A DNA stretch of 64,000 nt, from the NCBI GenBank assembly GCA_022641835.1, contig CP048720.1, forward strand, positions 310,001 through 374,000, written 5' to 3'. The notes beneath the pieces are model-generated. The model saw only the letters and a program-made list of their open reading frames with translations. It did no database searches and had not been told where the DNA came from. Positions 52,418-62,077 of this stretch are shown here, piece after piece. How positions within the stretch are numbered: position 1 is the stretch's first letter; the number at the start of each line of letters is the position of its first letter. The translations under genes and the position numbers were made by a program. The DNA is from Petasospora fabianii (lineage: Eukaryota; Ascomycota; Saccharomycetes; Phaffomycetales; Wickerhamomycetaceae).

Positions 52418-54214
52418 GTTTCATTCTGTTGCTGGTTGATACCTCGTTGAACGGTTCTACACATCCTCGGACAGATGTGTTTGATGAACTCCATAGTCCA
52501 TAACTAATAATTCACATTTAATACCTCATAGAAATATCAATTAGTGCAACATACATCATACTTATGTGATGACTATGGACAGAAGTTTGCAAGTAGGGCA
52601 TGAAACTAGTGGTTCGGACCACTGCGCTGGCCCTTCATCCAAGAGACAAGACAACGCCAGTTTTTTCCATGTAGGAGGAAGTAGGATTGTGACGTCTTTT
52701 AAAGGTAGACCGAGGTTTACGACTTGTGTCTATTCAAACGTCGACTGGGCGGGGATCTGTCACAATCTACCCCTCGACGGCATCAACGGCGCCTGTTGCT
52801 TTTGCTATTTTCGGGGCTGCGGACCTTTTCACAAAGGAGTTCCCAGTTAGGAGGCAGTTGACCCGAGATGTCTCTTATAGAGTGTATACTCCAGATCTAA
52901 GGTTTCAAATGTGGTTGAGATGTGCTGTGTTTTTCCGTGGTTGCCTTTATAGTAATAGTAAGAGGTCAAGGGCCCCTTCAACCTAGCCCTCTTCATCCGA
53001 ACCTCATACATAGCAGCAGTGAAGACGTTCAGCCCCACCTTGACTATGTATCCCGTAAATTTGTCAATGTGACAAGGAAACTGGGCAACGTCTGGCGCCG
53101 CATCCGTCCATTTTGGGCCAGGGGAGTACTGTATTCAAGCGAGGGGAAGCTGCAGGCGATCTACGGCGGGGTATAGTAATCAAGTGTGCCGTTAGCTTCC
53201 GTTTAAAAGTTTGGGTGTGTGGTACTGGAGCAAGTTTATCTTTGGACTGATCTCTACCTCGAAAAGTTAACATGTTTTCAGTACCTCAGAGACACTTAAC
53301 GCTGGTGTTAAAGGAAATATGGCCAAGCAGTGTCCAAGCCCTCTCAGAGTACGACGCGCGCGAGCAACAATGCTAGCTGTTACCAGCTCTACCCCACATT
53401 CTTGGCTCGACTCTCGACTAGAGCACATCGGAATGCACGGAGGCGGCATCTTGGTGGTCACCACTGTAGAGCATGTTTTCGTTTGCCTGCGACTAAATAG
53501 ACGAAATGACCAAAAGGGTAAGAATCGGGGCCTTTTTAGGAGGGGTTCTCATCGTGGCCCGTCCAAGAGAAGACCCTTTTCGGAATCCAGTCTCAGAGTT
53601 AAACTTCAACTACATGCATGGGCTTCGATTGGAAGAGAAGAGGGGTGCTATGCTGAGTGGCCTATTGCCTCCATACTGCTTGTCACAGAAACAATTGAAG
53701 CCAAGGGTTAATGCTTGCTACACCGTACTAAGACTCAGAAAGAAAAAGCCAGAAGTCCCCATCGACTCGAATCTTCACGATTGCATATCTCGAGTCGGAG
53801 ATACCCTGATCGGCCCCATAGAACTGCGTCATCAAAAAAAAATCCCATTTCCACAAACCTCGGTCTAGTGTATGCTTCCTAAATTAGCTGCCCCTCTAGC
53901 AAGGTACATACCAGAGGTCTTCCCCCATAAACCCCGTGTTAGCATCATACACCCCGTATACCCCGCCCCCTCAATGCGGTACCAGTCACAGAACTTCCAA
54001 AACTAGAGTTTCCAATGCATGTCGTTCAATTAGATGCGACAGTGACTGCGGTGGTAGTTCTCCACCCCTGTGCCTGATGCTGCATTTCTCCTGACATTGA
54101 CCATCTTTCCAGCAACCCGACTGAAGGGATATAAAGTCTCCGGGCCCCCATAAGGTTTGATACTGAGATCTTGGCTGTTCAGCTAAAGATAACACCTCTA
54201 CAACGAAAGCTAAC
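52418..54214 (+). promoter_or_regulatory. Long upstream region of the four-module wall protein
   Basis: 1.8 kb with no convincing gene; frames at 53319-53711 and 53506-53868 overlap and have no family look. STRE motifs (AGGGG/CCCCT) occur at about 52770, 52973, 53120, 53142, 53541, 53641, 53891, 53967 and 54064, nine where about three are expected. TATAAAG at 54130-54136 is 79-85 bp before the ATG. Long stress-controlled promoters are common for wall mannoproteins. Confidence 0.45.
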
Positions 54215-56353
54215 ATGAGAGCTTCTGTCCTGCTCTTGTCACTCGCTTCACTACTGTCTCCGTCGCTGGCCCAAACAGCTGCTGAGTCGGCAGAGCTCTC
54301 AGCCATCTTGGCTGACCTTCAGGCTCACGAGTCCGACTACATTGGTCAGATCGCCACTGGGAACGCTCCACCATCAGGCCTTTTGTCGCTTGTGCAGAAG
54401 GTTTTGACTTATACCGATGATTCCTACACTACTCTGTACTCAAATGTCAACATCGATGAAGTCAACTCTTACATCACTAAATTGCCATGGTATTCCACTC
54501 GTTTGTCTTCCGAGATCTACGAAGCCACCAAGAATCTTGGTGCTTCCTCTGAATCTGAGGCTTCTTCGACCGAAGCTTCTTCCTCAGAGTCTTCCTCCGT
54601 CGCTGAGTCTTCCGCATCCTCTTCTGCTGCTGAATCTTCTTCCGTCGCCCCATCCTCTTCGGAGGAATCATCTTCTGCAGCACCATCTTCTAGCGAAGCT
54701 GCTTCCTCGTCTCCAGAGGAGTCAAGTTCTCCAGCTGAGTCCACTGCTACACCTTCTGAGTCCTGTACCGCCACCACTGACGACGAAGCCATTAAGGATG
54801 CTGAACTCTCCGCCATCCTCGGTGACTTGAAAGCACACCAGTCTGATTATATTGGCCAAATTGCATCCGGTCACGCTCCACCATCGGGCCTGTTATCTCT
54901 TGTTCAGCAAGTATTGACATATACTGATGACTCCTACACTACACTCTATGGCTCCGTTGACATTAATGAAGTGAACTCTTACATCACCGGTTTACCATGG
55001 TACTCTTCTCGTCTTTCCGGATCAATTGCATCTGCCACCGATGCTGTTCCAAGTGTCACTTCTTGCGAATCTGACAATGGTGGCGAGTCTACCAGTACTG
55101 TGGTCAGCCAGTCCACCACTATTGCCACTATCACTTCTTGCTCTAGTGATGTTTGTACCGAGGTCCCAGTCACCACTGGTGTCACTGTCATCACCGTCAC
55201 ATCTAGCGGTGTTGTCACTGAATACACCACCTACTGCCCGATTACGTCTGATAAAGGTTCTGCCACTACCACCGGCTCTGGATCTGAAGAGTCTTGTACC
55301 GTGATTCCAGGAAAGGCCGATGCCAACGCTGTCAAGAATGCCGAGTTGAGTGCCATTATGGCGGACTTGAAGGCTCACCAGGCTGATTACCTTGGCCAGA
55401 TTTCCGCTGGTAACGCTCCACCATCTGACTTGTTGAGCTTGGTCCAGCAGGCCATCACTTACACTGATGAGTCTTACACTACCTTGTATGGCAATGTTGA
55501 CTTGAATGTTGTTGAGTCTTACATTACCAAATTGCCATTCTACTCCAGATTGTCGGCCGCTATTGACTCTGCTACCGCTAATCTTGAAGGTGGTTCTGTT
55601 ACCTCTTGCTCTGGAGGCTCTGGTGGTTCAGGTGCTACTGGTACTGGATCGACTCCTTCTGAAACAGGCTCATCTGGATCTGGCTCTGGCTCTGGATCTG
55701 GATCTGGTACTGGTTCTTCCTCCGGTGATGTTACGTGCTCCGTTGTCCCTGGATCTGGTGGTGACACCAAGACTGCCGAGTTGAATGCTATCATGGCTGA
55801 TCTCAAGGCTCACCAGGCTGATTACCTCTCTCAGATTTCCGCTGGTAACGCTCCACCATCTGACTTGTTGAGCTTGGTTCAGCAGGCCATCACTTACACT
55901 GATGAGTCTTACACTACTTTGTATGGCAATGTTGACTTGAATGTTGTGGAATCTTATATTACCAAATTGCCATTCTACTCCAGATTGTCGGCCGCTATTG
56001 ACTCTGCTACTGCTAATGTCGGTGGTGGAGAGACTACTGTCTGCTCTACTGCTGGCGGCTCTGGTGGTTCCGGTTCCGGTTCTGGTTCTGGTTCAGGCTC
56101 TGGTTCAGGCTCTGGTTCAGGCTCTGGTTCAGGCTCTGGTTCAGGTACTACTGCTGGTTCTCCTCCAGCTGCTACAGGATCTGGATCTCCAGGCTCTGGC
56201 TCTGGCTCTGGCTCTGGTGAGGATACTACACAAACTACACATGTTACATCCACTATTGCTCAGGTTTCTCACTATGAAGGTGCTGGTTTCCAACTTCTTT
56301 CCAACAGCTGGATTGTTGGTGTTGCTTCCTTCCTCTTCTTGTCCTTCGTCTAA
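54215..56353 (+). CDS. GPI-anchored cell-wall mannoprotein with four SRP1/TIP1 (PAU) modules
   Basis: 712 aa. Signal peptide 1-19 (cut near SLA|Q). Four copies of the SRP1/TIP1 domain of seripauperins and TIR/DAN proteins lie at about 26-105, 196-275, 376-455 and 521-601, each with AELxAIxxDLxAH..DY and a YTTLY..V core. Spacers: a Ser/Glu/Ala-rich stretch (110-185); a Thr/Val block with four Cys ending [10 protein letters not shown] (279-345), of the type found in fungal adhesins; and Gly-Ser stretches (466-505, 616-644, 658-668). The last 20 residues are hydrophobic, preceded by a GA/SN-type omega region, as for a GPI signal. Usual family members have one module. The protein should sit in the outer wall, heavily O-mannosylated. 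Confidence 0.9.
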   Translation: MRASVLLLSLASLLSPSLAQTAAESAELSAILADLQAHESDYIGQIATGNAPPSGLLSLVQKVLTYTDDSYTTLYSNVNIDEVNSYITKLPWYSTRLSSEIYEATKNLGASSESEASSTEASSSESSSVAESSASSSAAESSSVAPSSSEESSSAAPSSSEAASSSPEESSSPAESTATPSESCTATTDDEAIKDAELSAILGDLKAHQSDYIGQIASGHAPPSGLLSLVQQVLTYTDDSYTTLYGSVDINEVNSYITGLPWYSSRLSGSIASATDAVPSVTSCESDNGGESTSTVVSQSTTIATITSCSSDVCTEVPVTTGVTVITVTSSGVVTEYTTYCPITSDKGSATTTGSGSEESCTVIPGKADANAVKNAELSAIMADLKAHQADYLGQISAGNAPPSDLLSLVQQAITYTDESYTTLYGNVDLNVVESYITKLPFYSRLSAAIDSATANLEGGSVTSCSGGSGGSGATGTGSTPSETGSSGSGSGSGSGSGTGSSSGDVTCSVVPGSGGDTKTAELNAIMADLKAHQADYLSQISAGNAPPSDLLSLVQQAITYTDESYTTLYGNVDLNVVESYITKLPFYSRLSAAIDSATANVGGGETTVCSTAGGSGGSGSGSGSGSGSGSGSGSGSGSGSGSGTTAGSPPAATGSGSPGSGSGSGSGEDTTQTTHVTSTIAQVSHYEGAGFQLLSNSWIVGVASFLFLSFV
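56059..56161 (+). repeat. Gly-Ser coding minisatellite
   Basis: Four exact copies of the 12-mer GGTTCAGGCTCT at 56090-56137, flanked by degenerate GGTTCT/GGTTCC units. It encodes the (GS)n run at residues 616-644. Likely to vary in length between strains. Confidence 0.9.
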
Positions 56354-57319
56354 TTGAAGAGCATGTTGTGTTGTTCAATTTTATTTCCCTTTCTGCTTCT
56401 TCCGGTTAGTATTAGTGAGAGCATGTTGAAAATCGATACCCTTCACTAACTGGCTCACACTACAATTAACCATATCGTTGCCTACTTTTCTTCGAATTTT
56501 ATGTACAGGTCCATGATTTCGTGATGACTCTTGTATTGAATGTTCAATATTATGACTCTTTGTTAATAAGGATGAATTATGTGTATGCATAGTTATAGAG
56601 AGCGAAAGAGTCCCGTGAAAAAAAATCGCCATGAGAAGGGATGCTCGTAAAGTAGTTGGTTCCAAGCCTTGGCAGCGTACCTTCTGGAGTTCCTTTCCGG
56701 TGGCTTTTAGCAAAAGCTGTGGAAGGTGGCGTGATAGGGGATGAAACTATAGTCATTTATAGTCAATAGCTGCAATCACTCATGTCTAAAAGACCATCAA
56801 CCCCCATCAACCACCAAAACAACATCGAGCTCACAACTAGTGGATCAGGTAGAGAAGTGAGCAACCTAAGCCAAAAAGCTACATTGCCACGTCAGCCCAG
56901 TTGTCCCAGATCTCCATTCCTGCCAAGGATGCGCCATCACCTTCTAAACGGTGGGCTAGACGCAGGTGCGACCAACTCTCAATAAGGGCGATCACTTCTG
57001 TTGCCCGGGCGGCGTCTTAATTAGAAGCGATGCTTTGGTACAGCCCCGCTCACCCTTTGCGGGATAAATAAATTACCTTCTGGGGAAAAAGTTTTGATGC
57101 CAGCACACTCATCAAAATAACATAACAACAACTAAGTACAACACATAAGTACAACCATCCACCACCCTTCGTTCCTGTAAACAGTCCAGACCCACCTGTC
57201 ACCACGTCATCCTCCTGCACTCTCGCACCCGCATTCTGCACCCGCACCCCGGCTTTTCCCAGACTAGAAAAATCGCCCTCAAGACTCAGCCTTCCTCCCA
57301 TAACCAAATCACTTTCACG
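56354..57319. other. Intergenic region wall protein / DUF2406-like gene
   Basis: 966 bp. AT-rich 3' flank of the wall-protein gene, then a C/A-rich segment (57110-57319) that looks like a promoter and leader. A stray TACTAAC on the minus strand (56411-56405) has no matching gene. Nothing else seen. Confidence 0.45.
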
Positions 57320-57934
57320 ATGGGCATGTTTAGAAAGGCTTCCAACGCTTCACAACACTCCGGGGGATCCGGAGGCAAAAATATTAAAATCACCAAGGCA
57401 GATGAGGAACACTACAAAGTGCGTACGGGTTCAGTTCACGACCCTATCCTTGCTGCTGTTAACGAGGCACAGCCCTTTGAGTCTAGTGCCCCAGGTGGCG
57501 GAGGTGCCGACTCACTCGGAAGACAGAGTTACTCTTTAATCAATCAACAGGGCATGTACGACGTGTTTGGTAAGCCAATCCCACAACCAGATATCTCCAA
57601 CCCAACACGTGCCAGAGATGAGAGACCACTAGACACTATCAGATCATTTGAATACGCCATCACTGGTGATCTCTCGTACAAGGACCGTCTCGAGACGGAC
57701 CAGCTCGGATTTAGAGTCAGACCTGATTTCCCACGCTTTGGCGCCAACCCATATGGAAACCAACAGCAGCAACAACCTAGTGCCTCGTCTTACGGTCAAG
57801 GATACAATACTGCTCCAGTGCACAGCTTTAGCGGTGACCAGCAGGCATTTGAGCAAGGCGTTTATGAGGCTCCGGTCAAGACGGAAGGTGGACAAAAGAA
57901 GAAGAAGAAGGGATTATTTGGAAGAAAGAAGTGA
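57320..57934 (+). CDS. DUF2406-like fungal protein, function unknown
   Basis: 204 aa, start ATG 57320 (MGMFRKASNASQ). The central motif NPTRARDERPLDTIRSFEYA (about 94-113) is, from memory, the hallmark of a fungal family (DUF2406) that includes small S. cerevisiae proteins found near the cell periphery. No membrane segment. A Gln-run and a Gly/Ser/Tyr-rich part follow, and the protein ends in a strongly basic tail (GGQKKKKKGLFGRKK) that could bind acidic lipids. The Met-Gly start might be myristoylated, but position 6 is Lys, not Ser/Thr, so this is doubtful. Confidence 0.65.
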   Translation: MGMFRKASNASQHSGGSGGKNIKITKADEEHYKVRTGSVHDPILAAVNEAQPFESSAPGGGGADSLGRQSYSLINQQGMYDVFGKPIPQPDISNPTRARDERPLDTIRSFEYAITGDLSYKDRLETDQLGFRVRPDFPRFGANPYGNQQQQQPSASSYGQGYNTAPVHSFSGDQQAFEQGVYEAPVKTEGGQKKKKKGLFGRKK

Positions 57935-58647
57935 ATAATGAGTGAGATCCGATCTATTCAAAAACTCTTACCAATATGTTGATGCTTGTTATGACCTCCC
58001 TTTTTCCTCCCTCTTTAACCCAACTGTTGAGCTCTCCCCAGCTGAGCTAATACTTATGACTTTTGCGCGTGCTGTCTTCTTGTGTTTACAACTGCTTGAC
58101 AACAGAATGACATGGATAAACCTTCTTTTTTTTTTTTTCTATTTTCAATTCAAACTCCTCAAATAACCATATATACAATGTCTTTCTGTAGCGATAGATG
58201 ACAAGTTTGTCGACCCCACGGGTTTTGGTGCATCGGGCATCCGTCGTCGTTTAACCGATGGGCCTCGGCAGATAGCCCTTAATAACCTCAACGCTCTCCT
58301 CTCTCTTTCCATGGGGGACCACAACAAGCAACAATACACAAGCACAGCCACCATCGCATCATAATAACAAACAACAGACACGTAAACACACACACATATA
58401 CATCACGAAGATCAACGTTCTACAGACAGTACGTTTCCCCCTTGCATCTGCGACATGATATCACATCTCGCCCAACGCTGGTTGGGAGCCCTGTTCTTAT
58501 AGCTCAGGAACGCTATTGACACGGCATGCACTCACGCGAGTTGTTTTATCGTCGACGCACGTAAACATACACCATTCATCCCATCTTTTGACACATCCAC
58601 CACCTCTCAAGGTACTTTAAGCTTTGCTTCAGGAACACACTGTAATA
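57935..58647 (+). other. Upstream region of the hexokinase-like gene
   Basis: 713 bp. A T-run at 58126-58138 lies in the 3' flank of the upstream gene. CATCGG (58232-) and CCGATG (58255-) form an inverted pair that could be a binuclear zinc-factor site. Long C/A-rich leader-like sequence from 58318. No gene seen. Confidence 0.4.
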
Positions 58648-59985
58648 ATGGACACCACGCTATATGAACCAGACATCACAGCATACACGAAACCCGAGGT
58701 GGACATCACAATAACTGAACTCTCACGAGTAACATCTCTAACATGGCTCCAAACATTCATCGATGACATGTCCACGACCTCATCATCTAACCTTTCCAAG
58801 ACACTACCCAAGACATTACACGAGGCATATGTACACTCCGATATATCTATGCTTCCGATGTATACCCTCCCAACTCCCGACAAGCAAAATGTTCTTCAAG
58901 GTGAGGTAATATGTCTCGAGCTCGGTGGGAGTACCTTCCGTTGTGGGCTTGTAAATTTTGACAAAGGTACCGTCGAGTTAACTCATTTGAAAAGCTGGAT
59001 TATTGAAGAGCATGAAAAAATCATCAATTCAAAGTTCTTTGATGATATTGTGGAGAGATGTATGACTGTCCCGTCATTTAACAAGTTTCTGAGCAACAGT
59101 GATGCCCCTATGGCGGTGACGTGGAGTTTCCCAACTGATCAAGATGGAAAGATTGTCGCTATGGGTAAAGGATGGTCTGTACGAGACGGATATCAGAACC
59201 TGTCTGTGTCTGCTATGATTGAGTCCGGGTTCAAAAGATATGGCTCGCCTGTTAAAGTCAGGAAAGTCATTAATGATTCTGTTAGTACAGCACTCGCTGG
59301 TATGGCTTCTGGTGAGTTGTCAATGTCGTTAATTCTTGGAACAGGTGTAAACATCTGCTTTCAGCTGAAGAATACACTGCTGAACACAGAGATTGGATTC
59401 TTTGGTGGCCTCGAACACCCGACAAAATATGACATGTTGCTTGATGATCGTTGGTTGCAATTTGACAGCCCTTGGAAGGTGAATACTAACGACAACTTGT
59501 TCCAACCTTTTGAACTTCTCACTGGTGGAAGACACATATGCGAACTTTTCAGACTGGTTTGGGAAGATTTAACTACTGTTGATGAAGTCTTGTTACCACA
59601 GCTGGCGTTTGGACGCCATCAGCTTTGCGGTAAATTCTTCTGTTTGTTCTCGAGTGTCGAGCATACTGACTCATATATCATTGCAGAAGCTAGTAAGAAG
59701 TATGGCGTCACACTTACCACTTCACAGGTTATCTGTTTGAGGAAAGTCGTCACCTCTATCTTGCAAAGAAGTGGCTCCTACGTCAGACAGGCCATTTTCT
59801 CGATATATGAGTTCTACACCGGTATAGCACCAAGTCAGGAAACTGAAATCAGCGTCCCTTACACAGGCTCATTCCTTCAATACTGCTCAGCATACCAGAA
59901 AGCAATTGTGGAGGGAACATCAATCAGACTCAGGCTAATCGAGGATAGCTCCGTCATTGGTGGTGCTGTTGCTGCTATCTTGTGA
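58648..59985 (+). CDS. Divergent hexokinase-family sugar kinase (possibly GlcNAc kinase, Nag5-like)
   Basis: 445 aa from ATG 58648. Hexokinase-fold motifs: phosphate 1 LELGGSTFRCGLV (about 90-102), sugar loop TWSFPTDQDGKIVAMGKGW, NDSVSTALAG with the catalytic base Asp210, phosphate 2 ILGTGVNICF, and a final GGAVAAIL. Changes from glucokinase/hexokinase: GGST for GGTN, an MGKGW in place of WTKGF, and EIGFFGG where ExGxF is usual. These features are closest to the fungal GlcNAc-kinase (Candida Nag5/Hxk1) branch as I remember it. No other GlcNAc-use gene is nearby. A regulatory kinase-like protein is an alternative. Confidence 0.6.
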   Translation: MDTTLYEPDITAYTKPEVDITITELSRVTSLTWLQTFIDDMSTTSSSNLSKTLPKTLHEAYVHSDISMLPMYTLPTPDKQNVLQGEVICLELGGSTFRCGLVNFDKGTVELTHLKSWIIEEHEKIINSKFFDDIVERCMTVPSFNKFLSNSDAPMAVTWSFPTDQDGKIVAMGKGWSVRDGYQNLSVSAMIESGFKRYGSPVKVRKVINDSVSTALAGMASGELSMSLILGTGVNICFQLKNTLLNTEIGFFGGLEHPTKYDMLLDDRWLQFDSPWKVNTNDNLFQPFELLTGGRHICELFRLVWEDLTTVDEVLLPQLAFGRHQLCGKFFCLFSSVEHTDSYIIAEASKKYGVTLTTSQVICLRKVVTSILQRSGSYVRQAIFSIYEFYTGIAPSQETEISVPYTGSFLQYCSAYQKAIVEGTSIRLRLIEDSSVIGGAVAAIL

Positions 59986-60275
59986 TGGAATGAATTAGTG
60001 AGGATAATGGAAACTAATGGCATGCATGGATGGAATGTCCCATCTCAACTCCTTAAACAGCTGGCTGTAGTATTTAGCCCGATGGCGAGATCTCCATGAT
60101 GCCTCGGTAGATCAACCACCCCGCGTTTTGCATGCTCAAACCCCAGAAATTTTGATACTCCCCCGCTCAGACAGATACACACCTCCTACTCAACCCATAA
60201 ACTCCACTGCCATTGCGCCCCTCCAAGATAGAGATAACCGCATCCAGCTTCCCCAAAGATATCACATTTAAGACC

Positions 60276-60698
60276 ATGGCATTCTTCACCCCGCAAAGAG
60301 TCTATGCCGTCCTCGGCGCATCCACTAACCCATCAAAGTTTGGCAACATCATCACAAACTGGTACATCAATCACTCCCTCCCTGCAATCCCAGTAAACCC
60401 GACATCTTCTGAGATCCTTACACTAAAGACATCACCAACTCTTACAGATGCGATCAAGACAGCGTACGCTGAGCATCCAGATATTGATGGAATCAGTGTC
60501 TCTGTCGTTACGCCACCACAGATTAGTAAGAAGGCCATGGAAGACCTTGGGAAGGAAGTCAAGAGTGTGTGGTTCCAGCCTGGATCGTATGATCAGGAGA
60601 GTATTGACATTGCAAAGAGTAAAGGTGTTGAGGTCATCGCTGGTGGCAAGTGTATACTTGTCCTCGGTGAGTCAATGATGACTGCTGCAAAGCTGTGA
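60276..60698 (+). CDS. Small CoA-binding-domain (Rossmann) protein
   Basis: 140 aa from ATG 60276 (MAFFTPQRVYAVLGASTNPSK). Single CoA_binding_2 domain like E. coli YccU: a first strand VYAVLGAS.NPSKFGN, PAIPVNP, ISVVTPPQ, the motif VWFQPGSYDQESIDIAKSKG, and the end VIAGGKCI. The C-terminal GGKCI replaces the usual DxC(I/M) motif. In-frame codons upstream (60213 on) use a non-ATG start and carry no similarity. Cellular role unknown. The stop is 88 bp from the converging ATG101 stop. Confidence 0.8.
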   Translation: MAFFTPQRVYAVLGASTNPSKFGNIITNWYINHSLPAIPVNPTSSEILTLKTSPTLTDAIKTAYAEHPDIDGISVSVVTPPQISKKAMEDLGKEVKSVWFQPGSYDQESIDIAKSKGVEVIAGGKCILVLGESMMTAAKL

Positions 60699-60786
60699 CC
60701 TGTAACCAGCGATCACATGCACAGTAAAGTCTACAAGATATAGTTGCAATTTCATTAAGTTCATTCATTTGTACGTACTCAAGATT

Positions 60787-61661
60787 TCACGTAGCATCAG
60801 CAAGCATCTTCTTGAAATATCCCTTCCAACTCTCCGTCCCTGCCACCGAGATTATGTATGTGAACGGCATGACATCAGTGTTTGTTATGATCGGAATATG
60901 ATCCTTGTATTCATTAGCAGCGTCCGATATCTTCATGACAAGCTCTGCAAAACTATTATTGAGGTTCTTGAAGAAGTCAGAACCGGTGTCTGGTGTTTTA
61001 CGATACACTTTCAAGTTCAACTTCCAAGTCTCCCATAGCACATCTTCATCAAGCTTACCAAACCAAGTCGGTTTCTTCAATTTCTGACGATCATGAAACT
61101 TGACTTCAACCTGAGAGAACTTGAATTCTCGTTGTAGGGCTTCCTTTGGATGTATCACGGGGCTCTTGCGAAGTGTGCGTGAGTTATTCATGGAAGGTGG
61201 TTCCGCAAGTGGTTCTGGTTCTTCAAATTTTATATTGGCGTAGGGATTAGTAGGTGTCATGCTGTTCAGGTTGAAGTGCTGACCTGGTGAGCCAAATGGT
61301 GTGGTTGATGTTGATGAAAGGATTGGTGTTTCAAGGTCAGACTCGATTCTTGTCATGAGAACGTCCAGCTGACGTTCGATTTCGTCGTCGATATCCGGGG
61401 CTTCGGCATGTGGCTAAGCTAGGTTAGTAGTTGATTGAGTGGGTCTCATGGTAAATCGAAAACATACGTATGGTGTTTCCAGAAACTCGTGTGTTGATGC
61501 TGTGATGGAACCGAACGTCCTGTAAAAGAAGATGGTGTATAACAAGGCTGGTGTCGGTTGTTAGTATTTTAAACATTGAGGCATATTTTAATGTCAAGCA
61601 TACCTTTCACAGCCTCTTTGACGTGCTGTCGATCAACAGTCAGTTCAAATGTAAACTCCAT
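60787..61661 (-). CDS. ATG101: ATG101, Atg1/ULK-complex HORMA protein (3 exons)
   Basis: Autophagy initiation factor, partner of Atg13. Exons 61661-61604, 61547-61468 and 61413-60787 join to 254 aa. The introns are 56 and 54 nt, with donors GTATGC and GTATGT, both with TACTAAC, and acceptors CACCAG and GCTTAG. Exon 1 is MEFTFELTVDRQHVKEAVK; the joined reading EAVKALLYTIFFYRTFGSI aligns with human EEAMLAVLHTVLLHRSTGKF. The WF finger is conserved as PTWFG (Trp163, Phe164), followed by VLWETWKLNLKVY and DVMPFTYIIS, both matching the human protein. A poorly conserved insert of about 70 residues (72-140) lies in the HORMA loop region. S. cerevisiae has no ATG101. Confidence 0.9.
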
Positions 61662-62077
61662 CTAAAAGTATGTGTGTGTCATGTGGCGATGTAAGGTTAA
61701 CTGGTAGTGTATTTGGGGGGAGAGCAAGGTAGTACGATGTGGTTGAGGTATTGTGCAAAATCGCTGTTGAGACGATTCCTGAAGGTAAAAAGATGTCTCG
61801 AGCACTATTTTCGAGCACTTGCGTGTATTATAACTGTCTGTTGCAATGTAGCCCTCTTCTTAGAGGTTTAGTTGACAACTTCGACAGGATAACAATCCAC
61901 GCAGCTCGCGCCTGCAGCCGCGAGGGCTGGATAAGATGTATACACACCTGGACACCAAACGCGACGCGAAATCGCTTCTCCCTCAAAAAAGAACACACGT
62001 CTTGAAAGTCAACGGCAGCAACGAGAAGACCATCGATTCAAGTCAATACCCAATCCTTTTCTCTCAATCTTATCACA
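61662..62077. other. Divergent promoter ATG101 / POB3
   Basis: 416 bp between two divergent starts. GC-richer in the middle, with C/A-rich leader sequence before the POB3 ATG. No gene seen. Confidence 0.5.

Noticed and set aside
53319-53868. Two overlapping plus-strand frames of 120-130 codons
   Set aside because: Overlapping in different frames, no domain, composition unlike neighbours; more likely promoter sequence.
56405-56411. TACTAAC as sign of another minus-strand intron
   Set aside because: No coding sequence on either side reads into a recognisable protein; it lies in the 3' flank of the wall-protein gene.
56653-56675. tRNA-like B box (GTTGGTTCCAAGCC)
   Set aside because: No matching A box, acceptor stem or anticodon arm in range.
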